Assembly: GCA_003222555.1 (NCBI GenBank)
Contig: QHWL01000187.1
Coordinates: forward strand, 1 to 10,528
Length of the DNA: 10,528 nucleotides
Origin: Acidobacteriota bacterium
Lineage (GTDB): Bacteria > Acidobacteriota > Vicinamibacteria > Vicinamibacterales > CAVVIG01
Direction: 5' to 3'
Below, piece by piece: positions 6,434 to 10,528 of the stretch; positions within the stretch are counted from its first letter, which is position 1; each line of letters opens with the position of its first letter. The notes beneath the pieces were generated by a model. The model saw only the letters and a program-made list of their open reading frames with translations. It did not search any database and was not told the origin of the DNA. The position numbers and the translations under genes are program-made.

Positions 6434-6660
6434 GCGGACGAGACGTCTTCGTCGTTCAATCAGCCGAGCCAAACGGGCGAATGGTCGTTTAGCTTCCTTC
6501 CCCTCCCGCCCCTCCAGCCTCTCTTGTTTCGCGCATCGCTAATCTGGCGGCGAGTGCCTCAGCGTCCGCCGGCTCGTCGCCGTCGAGCTGGCCAGCGACG
6601 AGGCGCTCACCGGCATTCCCCATCTCGACGTTCGCCGGCTTGGGCACCGACCGCATAAAG
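6434..6660. other. Non-coding spacer between convergent genes, left part
   Basis: I see no recognisable protein, RNA gene or clear terminator here. The only candidate content is the weak 55-codon minus-strand frame at 6489-6656. There is a pyrimidine-rich run at about 6491-6530. The convergent gene ends on both sides make it a likely transcription-end region. Confidence 0.5.
6489..6656 (-). CDS. Doubtful small reading frame, 55 codons
   Basis: ATG at 6654-6656 opens 55 codons ending in TAA at 6489-6491. The product starts MRSVPKPANVEMGNAGERLV, continues with an acidic/Ala-rich stretch (DGDEPADAEALAARLAM) and ends in a Gly-rich tail. Third codon positions are mostly G or C over the first 37 codons, as in genes of this genome, then become irregular. 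GTAGAG, part of the adjoining inverted repeat, lies upstream of the ATG. I recognise no family. It could be a real small gene, the end of a decayed gene, or chance. It lies between two convergent genes. Confidence 0.25.
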   Translation of the reverse strand: MRSVPKPANVEMGNAGERLVAGQLDGDEPADAEALAARLAMRETREAGGAGGEGS

Positions 6661-6755
6661 CTCTACCACTGTGGTCACGGAGAAAAACGGAGGTCACCGC
6701 TTTTTAAGAAGATTTGTGTGCTCCGTGTTCTTCCTCCGTGTCCTCGGTGGTAGAG
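6661..6755. repeat. Dispersed inverted-repeat element, copy 1
   Basis: CTCTACCAC (6661-6669) and GTGGTAGAG (6747-6755) are perfect terminal inverted repeats of a 95-bp element. Inner parts are also complementary: CACGGAG and ACGGAGGTCAC on the left pair roughly with CTCCGTG and TCCTCCGTG on the right, so the whole can fold into a long imperfect hairpin. A related copy lies at 10414-10510; over their first 45 bases the two match at 36 positions. There is no transposase. The location just beyond the antiporter stop and after the methyltransferase would suit a bidirectional transcription barrier; that role is inferred. Confidence 0.75.
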
Positions 6756-6770
6756 GTTTGTATCCCGGCT

Positions 6771-7856
6771 TTACCCGGGTACAAAATAAAACGCGAGCGC
6801 GAGGATGAGATAGACGGCCATCAGCTGCAGCCCTTCCACCCAATTGCTCTCGCCGTCGAAGACGACGATTACCGTCGCGAGAACCGAGAGCGTAATCGCG
6901 GCGATCTCGAAAGGATTGAAGAGCAGCGACATCGGTCTGCCGATGGCGAAGGAGTAGAGCACGATAGCGGGCGCGACGAGCAGCGCGATCTGCGCGCTGC
7001 TGCCGACGGCGATTTCCACGGCGAGCGTCATATGATCGCGGCGCGCCGCGGCGATCGCGGCGTAGTGTTCGGCGGCGTTGCCGACCAGGGCGATCACGAT
7101 GACGCCGACAAAGAGCTCGCTGACGCCGAACGCCCTCAGGGCCGGCTGCAAGGCGCCCACGAGGATTTCGGCCTGAATCGTCGTGAGAATTGTGCCGGCG
7201 GCCAGCAGCACCACGGCCGACCGGGTGGTAAGCCGCACGAGATATTCACCCTGAGGTGTTGGGCGAAACAGATCGCGCTGCACCGAGAAGGCGTATACGA
7301 GGTTCCCGAGGTAGACAACGATCAGAATGACCGAGCTCCAAAAGCTCAACCGATCGATGGCCGGCGGACGCGCGGCAAGGCTGCCGTACAGCGACAGATC
7401 GAAGACCGCCGGCATCACCAGCGCGACGACGGCTAGATATAGGAGGGCCGTAGTGTTGGTCGCCGCCGTGCGGTGGAACTTCTGGGAGCGCCGGCCGAGC
7501 CCGCCGACGAAAAATGACAAACCCAGAACGATCAGCAGATTGCCGATGATGCTGCCCGATATCGACGCTTTGACGAGCGCCACATGGCCCTGACCGAGGG
7601 CGACGACGGCAATGATGAGCTCCGCGGCGTTGCCGAACGTCGCGTTCAAGAAGCCGCCCCATGCCGGCCCCGAGCGGTGCGCGAGCTCGTCGGTGCCAAG
7701 GCCGATGATCCCGGCGAGCGGGATGATGGACGCGGCCGCCGTGATGAAGATCCACGGCGATCCGGGTCGGGCCGCCGCCACGATCCAGCAGATCGGCGCG
7801 GCGGCGAGCAGCAGGTTGAGACGGTTGCCGATAAGAGCGGTCGCGAGCGCGCCCAC
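6771..7856 (-). CDS. Calcium/proton antiporter of the CAX family
   Basis: The 361-residue membrane protein has about 10-11 hydrophobic segments and the duplicated signature of cation/H+ exchangers: GNAAELIIAVVAL (75-87, c-1 repeat) and GNAAEHYAAIAAA (259-271, c-2 repeat), whose glutamates bind Ca2+ in the family. SISGSIIGNLLIVLGL (98-113) and VGSSAQIALLVAP (284-296) are the paired helices that follow each repeat. It would extrude Ca2+ (or another divalent ion) from the cytoplasm using the proton gradient. The central acidic stretch common in CAX proteins is weak here. The start is GTG at 7854-7856, directly after the TAA of the upstream small gene, with AAGAGG about 12 bases upstream inside that gene, so translation is probably coupled. 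The stop lies about 15 bp from the inverted-repeat element. Confidence 0.92.
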   Translation of the reverse strand: MGALATALIGNRLNLLLAAAPICWIVAAARPGSPWIFITAAASIIPLAGIIGLGTDELAHRSGPAWGGFLNATFGNAAELIIAVVALGQGHVALVKASISGSIIGNLLIVLGLSFFVGGLGRRSQKFHRTAATNTTALLYLAVVALVMPAVFDLSLYGSLAARPPAIDRLSFWSSVILIVVYLGNLVYAFSVQRDLFRPTPQGEYLVRLTTRSAVVLLAAGTILTTIQAEILVGALQPALRAFGVSELFVGVIVIALVGNAAEHYAAIAAARRDHMTLAVEIAVGSSAQIALLVAPAIVLYSFAIGRPMSLLFNPFEIAAITLSVLATVIVVFDGESNWVEGLQLMAVYLILALAFYFVPG

Positions 7857-8087
7857 TTATTCGCCAAACCTCTTCAGATCTTCTTCGTCGGCCCCTGGCA
7901 GGAAATCGAAGAACGCGTCCAGGCTGCGATCGAGCGCACGGCGCAGTTGCGGGATGGTGCCGTCGACGGTGTGAAGCGTCAGGCCGGCCGTCGAGCCGTC
8001 GGCGAGCTTGAGCGTCGCTTCCTCGACGCCGTTCAGGGAACCTTCGGGAATCAACCGAAGGCCGTAAACGAGCGTGTAACGAGCCAT
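7857..8087 (-). CDS. Small protein of unknown function, coupled to the antiporter
   Basis: This 76-residue frame starts at ATG 8085-8087 and ends in TAA immediately before the antiporter GTG, with no gap. The product MARYTLVYGLRLIPEGSLNG is followed by a probable beta-hairpin region (ATLKLADGSTAGLTLHTVDG) and then a helical region (IPQLRRALDRSLDAFFDFL) with an acidic tail (GADEEDLKRF). There is no signal peptide, membrane segment or cysteine. I do not recognise the family. Codon use fits the genome, with G or C at most third positions, and the exact abutment with the antiporter supports a real gene. It could be a cytosolic partner or regulator of the antiporter, or unrelated and merely co-transcribed. 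No clear ribosome-binding sequence is visible upstream. Confidence 0.72.
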   Translation of the reverse strand: MARYTLVYGLRLIPEGSLNGVEEATLKLADGSTAGLTLHTVDGTIPQLRRALDRSLDAFFDFLPGADEEDLKRFGE

Positions 8088-8100
8088 GCGCTGATTCTAA

Positions 8101-8200
8101 CGCCTCGGGTGCTGGGAGTTGACGCCTCAGGGTGCTTGGAGCTGACGGCTCAGGGTGCTGCAAACTTGGCGCCCTAGGGTGCTGGGAGCTAGCGCCTAGG
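8101..8200. repeat. Decayed tandem repeat, about 23-bp unit, four copies and a partial
   Basis: Units begin at 8101, 8123, 8146, 8170 and (partial) 8193. Their shared form is roughly CGCCTCAGGGTGCTGGGAGCT plus two bases, with lengths of 22, 23, 24 and 23 bp. GGTGCT is kept in all four full units. The array fills nearly the whole gap between the nucleotidyltransferase stop (8202) and the start of the small gene (8087), ending 14 bp before the latter. It resembles the low-complexity tandem filler seen between genes in some soil bacteria; no function is evident. Confidence 0.7.
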
Positions 8201-8201
8201 T

Positions 8202-9596
8202 TCAACGAGCCTTCAGGATGTGGCGAGCGGCTGCGATCGCATCCTCCAGCGTCTCGATCGTGCCGTCCAGTTGCTGCTCGTAGACGGCCTTCAAGATTTC
8301 ACCCACGCGGGGGCCGGGGCCGAGTCCCAGGGCGAGCAGATGGCGACCGAGCAGAATCGGCGCCGGCGGCCGATGCTCGACGCCAAGCGATCGCGCGCGG
8401 TCGAGGAACCAGTCCATCGCAGAGCAATCGAAGGCGCCTGGGCTCCGGCCCAGGCAGTCGGCCATCGCCAGCCGCGCCAGCAGCTCGAGGTCGACCTTTT
8501 GCGCCAGACGCCGGAACGCGCCGTCGCCCACCTCGTCGCGCACCTTGAACCACATGCCCGGTTTGAGGTGCTGGGCGACCAGGCCGACGACCTGCTGGCG
8601 CACATCGTAGCCGTCGACCGACCGCACGTTGAGCCGATCGAGAAACGCCAGCGCCGGCGCGACGCCTTGTTCCTCGTGATCCATCGAGCGAATCCGCCCG
8701 TCGAGCACGGCGGTGGTGGCCGGCTTCCCGAAATCGTGACAGATGGCGCCGAGCATGATCGCAATCTGCTGCGGACGTGGAAGATCGTCGACGCGCGCGC
8801 GCGCCTCGTCGACGACCTGCAGCGTGTGCACCCACACGTCGCCTTCGGGGTGCCACTCGGGCTCCTGCGGGCAGCCGGCCAGCGCCTGCAGCTCGGGAAA
8901 CAGTTTTTCGACAACGCCGAGCGCCATCGCGAGCGCGAAGCCGATCGAGGGCCGCGGCGCGAAAATCAGCTTCTCGATTTCCGCCCAGATCCGCTCGGCC
9001 GGAAGATCGTCGAGCGGAATCGCGCGGCACAGGGAGTGAGTCGTTTCATCGAGCGCGAGGTCGAACCTGGCGGCGAACTGGACCGCGCGCAGCACGCGCA
9101 AGCTGTCGTCGGGGAACGTCACCGGATCGACGATGCGGAGAAGCCGGCGGCGAAGGTCGCCGCGGCCGTCGAATGGGTCCAGGTACTCGCCGGTGAGCGG
9201 ATCCCACGCGATGGCGTTGATGGTGAAATCGCGGCGGCGTGCGGCGTCCTCGAGAGACAGGTCCGGATCCCCTGTCACCTCGAAGCCGCGATGGCCGCGA
9301 CCCGATTTCGACTCGCGGCGGGGCAGCGACACATCGATGTCGCCGGTTTTATAAACCTGAAAACTGCCACCGACGGTTTCGACACGCCCCCTCGATTCGA
9401 GGATCTGCCGCAGCCGCTCGGAGGTGAGGCCGTACACTTCGACGTCGATGTCCTTCGACTCGCGGCCCATCAGACGATCGCGCACCCAGCCGCCGACGAT
9501 GAGCGCGCGGCCGCCCGCGTCGCGGACCTCTATCGCGATCGCGTGCGCGCGCTCGAGTGGATCAGGCATTTCGAACGAAATCAGCGTCCGGCTCAA
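8202..9596 (-). CDS. cca: Class II tRNA nucleotidyltransferase (CCA-adding or poly(A) polymerase type) with HD domain
   Basis: The 464-residue protein has a class II nucleotidyltransferase head: LIVGGWVRDRLMG (32-44), the metal-binding DxD in KDIDVEVYG (Asp49, Asp51), RRRDFTINAI (120-129), LDPFDGRGDL (139-148) and DDSLRVLRAVQFAARF (163-178), matching the nucleotide-selecting EDxxR region. An HD domain follows: WHPEGDVWVHT (His257), ICHDFGKP (His287-Asp288) and DHEEQG. The family adds CCA to tRNA 3' ends, or adds A residues, in the cytoplasm; the HD part has phosphohydrolase activity in E. coli Cca. Motifs alone do not settle CCA versus A-only activity. TTG 9594-9596 gives a gap of 8 bp from the dehydrogenase; ATG 9567-9569 is an equally plausible start. 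Neither has a strong ribosome-binding sequence. Probably co-transcribed with the dehydrogenase. Confidence 0.88.
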   Translation of the reverse strand: MSRTLISFEMPDPLERAHAIAIEVRDAGGRALIVGGWVRDRLMGRESKDIDVEVYGLTSERLRQILESRGRVETVGGSFQVYKTGDIDVSLPRRESKSGRGHRGFEVTGDPDLSLEDAARRRDFTINAIAWDPLTGEYLDPFDGRGDLRRRLLRIVDPVTFPDDSLRVLRAVQFAARFDLALDETTHSLCRAIPLDDLPAERIWAEIEKLIFAPRPSIGFALAMALGVVEKLFPELQALAGCPQEPEWHPEGDVWVHTLQVVDEARARVDDLPRPQQIAIMLGAICHDFGKPATTAVLDGRIRSMDHEEQGVAPALAFLDRLNVRSVDGYDVRQQVVGLVAQHLKPGMWFKVRDEVGDGAFRRLAQKVDLELLARLAMADCLGRSPGAFDCSAMDWFLDRARSLGVEHRPPAPILLGRHLLALGLGPGPRVGEILKAVYEQQLDGTIETLEDAIAAARHILKAR

Positions 9597-9604
9597 GCCG
9601 GACG

Positions 9605-10402
9605 CTACGGACCAACGAGCGGTTTGCGGCCAAACTTGTTCACGAAGCGATCACAAAAGCCTGGCGCGATCGCGTTCAGCAGCACCAGACCTCGCGCCTT
9701 ACGGTACGGATACACTTCCGGGACCGGACGTGCAATCGCGCGTGCGATCGCGTCGGCCACGGCGCCGGCGTGTTGCCGCGGCCCGCGCGCCTCTGTCGCC
9801 TTTCCCGATTCGCGCGCCATGACGCCGGCGAACTCGGTCTCGGTCGAGACCGGAAACACGACGGTGACGTGAATGTCCGAGCCGACGAGCTCCGAGCGGA
9901 GGCACTCGGCGAGGCCTGCCTGCGCGAATTTCGTCGCGGCGTACGCCCCCATGTACGGCACCCCGCGTTTGCCGACGATCGACGAGATGACGATCACGTG
10001 GCCCTGGCCCTGCCGCCGGAAAATCGGGAGGGCCGCGCGCACCGCGTAGTACGTGCCGACATAGTTGACGTCGACGAGCTTGCGCATCTGCAGTGGCGGG
10101 ACGTCGTCGATCGCGCCGGCGATGCCGAACCCCGCGTTGCACATCATCACGTCGAGGCGTCCAAACCGCGCGATCGCGCCCGCGACCAGACGCTCCATGT
10201 CGTTCTCGCACGTGACGTCGGCGACGACCGGCAGTGCCCGACCGCCTGCCGCTGCGATCTCCGCCGCGAGCGCGTCGAGCCGGTCCCTGCGTCGCGCGCA
10301 CGCCACGATGGCGGCGCCGTCGCGCGCGAGGCGCAGCGCGGTCGCGCGTCCGATGCCCGCCGAGGCGCCGGTGATGACGACAACACGAGGGAGGGCAGGC
10401 AT
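9605..10402 (-). CDS. Short-chain dehydrogenase/reductase (classical SDR)
   Basis: The 265-residue product is a cytosolic NAD(P)-dependent oxidoreductase of the classical SDR type. It has the cofactor motif TGASAGIG (11-18), Asp62 in VADVT, CNAGFG (88-93), Asn113 and the catalytic residues Ser140 or Ser141, Tyr154 and Lys158 (YAATK). ACARRRDRLD (34-43) after strand 2 is rich in arginine, which often goes with NADP preference; this is an inference. The substrate is unknown. ATG 10400-10402 is chosen because ITGASAGIG then begins at the usual distance; the frame is open for 16 codons further upstream, into an inverted-repeat element, and that extension looks spurious. The tRNA nucleotidyltransferase follows 8 bp downstream. 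The element's end lies 11 bp upstream of the ATG, so it falls in the leader or promoter region. Confidence 0.9.
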   Translation of the reverse strand: MPALPRVVVITGASAGIGRATALRLARDGAAIVACARRRDRLDALAAEIAAAGGRALPVVADVTCENDMERLVAGAIARFGRLDVMMCNAGFGIAGAIDDVPPLQMRKLVDVNYVGTYYAVRAALPIFRRQGQGHVIVISSIVGKRGVPYMGAYAATKFAQAGLAECLRSELVGSDIHVTVVFPVSTETEFAGVMARESGKATEARGPRQHAGAVADAIARAIARPVPEVYPYRKARGLVLLNAIAPGFCDRFVNKFGRKPLVGP

Positions 10403-10413
10403 TTTCTTGAAAA

Positions 10414-10510
10414 CTCTACCACTGAGGGCACGGATATGAACGGAGACCACGGCTCTTTTGCTAGTGAAACCGTGACCTCCGGTTTGGTTTCCGTGGCCTC
10501 CGTGTTAGAG
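10414..10510. repeat. Dispersed inverted-repeat element, copy 2
   Basis: CTCTACCAC (10414-10422) and GTGTTAGAG (10502-10510) are terminal inverted repeats with one mismatch, bounding 97 bp. The inner sequence CCGTGACCTCCGG on the right is the reverse complement of a CCGGAGGTCACGG-like core also present in copy 1, and the left 45 bases match copy 1 at 36 positions. The right arm (CCGTGGCCTCCGTGTTAGAG) pairs imperfectly with the left arm. No transposase is present. It lies immediately upstream of the dehydrogenase, unlike copy 1, which lies between convergent gene ends. Confidence 0.72.
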
Positions 10511-10528
10511 CTTCTTCAGTTCGCGCAC

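Noticed and set aside
6764..6779. CCCGG-6-CCGGG hairpin around the antiporter stop codon as a terminator
   Set aside because: The stem is only 5 bp and no U-tract follows on either strand; the adjoining inverted-repeat element is a better candidate for ending transcription.
7246..8205. 319-codon minus-strand open frame through the tandem repeat, small gene and antiporter
   Set aside because: Its N-terminal part is a translation of the tandem repeat and the rest is an out-of-frame shadow of the antiporter, rich in Arg with no motif.
8220..9872. 550-codon plus-strand open frame opposite the nucleotidyltransferase and dehydrogenase
   Set aside because: It runs antisense through two well-supported genes and across their junction, and has no recognisable motif.
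1..10528. tRNA, rRNA, CRISPR array, riboswitch or transposase gene
   Set aside because: No cloverleaf, regular spacer-repeat array, recognised riboswitch core or transposase motif was seen by eye on either strand; the tandem repeat at 8101-8200 has no spacers.

Overview
The window comes from a G+C-rich bacterial chromosome. Gene style, the abundance of GTG/TTG starts and long spurious antisense reading frames, and the scattered CTCTACCAC-type inverted repeats together suggest a soil-type bacterium, possibly an acidobacterium of the Vicinamibacteria kind. That placement is an inference from gene style, not a proven assignment. Nothing here looks like a phage, plasmid, CRISPR or defence locus; it reads as core and housekeeping chromosome with a few accessory traits.

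Left part, minus strand (3072 down to 1). A large fatty-acid-activating enzyme (AMP-ligase, acyl carrier protein, then a PlsC acyltransferase) is read leftwards. Its acyltransferase domain is broken by a frameshift near 890, and the rest of the domain continues in another frame to 611. Downstream on the same strand lie a short promoter-like region, infA (translation initiation factor IF-1) and the first 52 codons of a DEAD-box RNA helicase that runs off the left edge. The infA-helicase spacer holds a perfect 14-bp palindrome and a 10-bp G+C stem-loop.

Middle part, plus strand (3108 to 6433). Divergent from the ligase, across only 35 bp that appear to hold overlapping back-to-back promoters, is an M18-family aminopeptidase carrying a signal peptide, which is unusual for that family. 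It is followed by an NAD(P)-binding epimerase-like protein and, 17 bp later, a SAM-dependent methyltransferase of visibly lower G+C that may have been acquired.

A spacer of about 340 bp between convergent genes (6434-6770) carries a weak 55-codon reading frame and a 95-bp inverted-repeat element.

Right part, minus strand (10402 down to 6771). A short-chain dehydrogenase is followed 8 bp later by a class II tRNA nucleotidyltransferase with an HD domain. Then come a decayed 23-bp tandem repeat, a small unrecognised protein of 76 residues, and immediately after its stop codon a CAX-type Ca2+/H+ antiporter. A second copy of the inverted-repeat element lies just upstream of the dehydrogenase. The observations most worth following up are the ligase-ACP-acyltransferase fusion and its frameshift, the exported M18 peptidase, the small gene coupled to the antiporter, the infA-helicase pair with its structured spacer, and the paired dispersed repeats.
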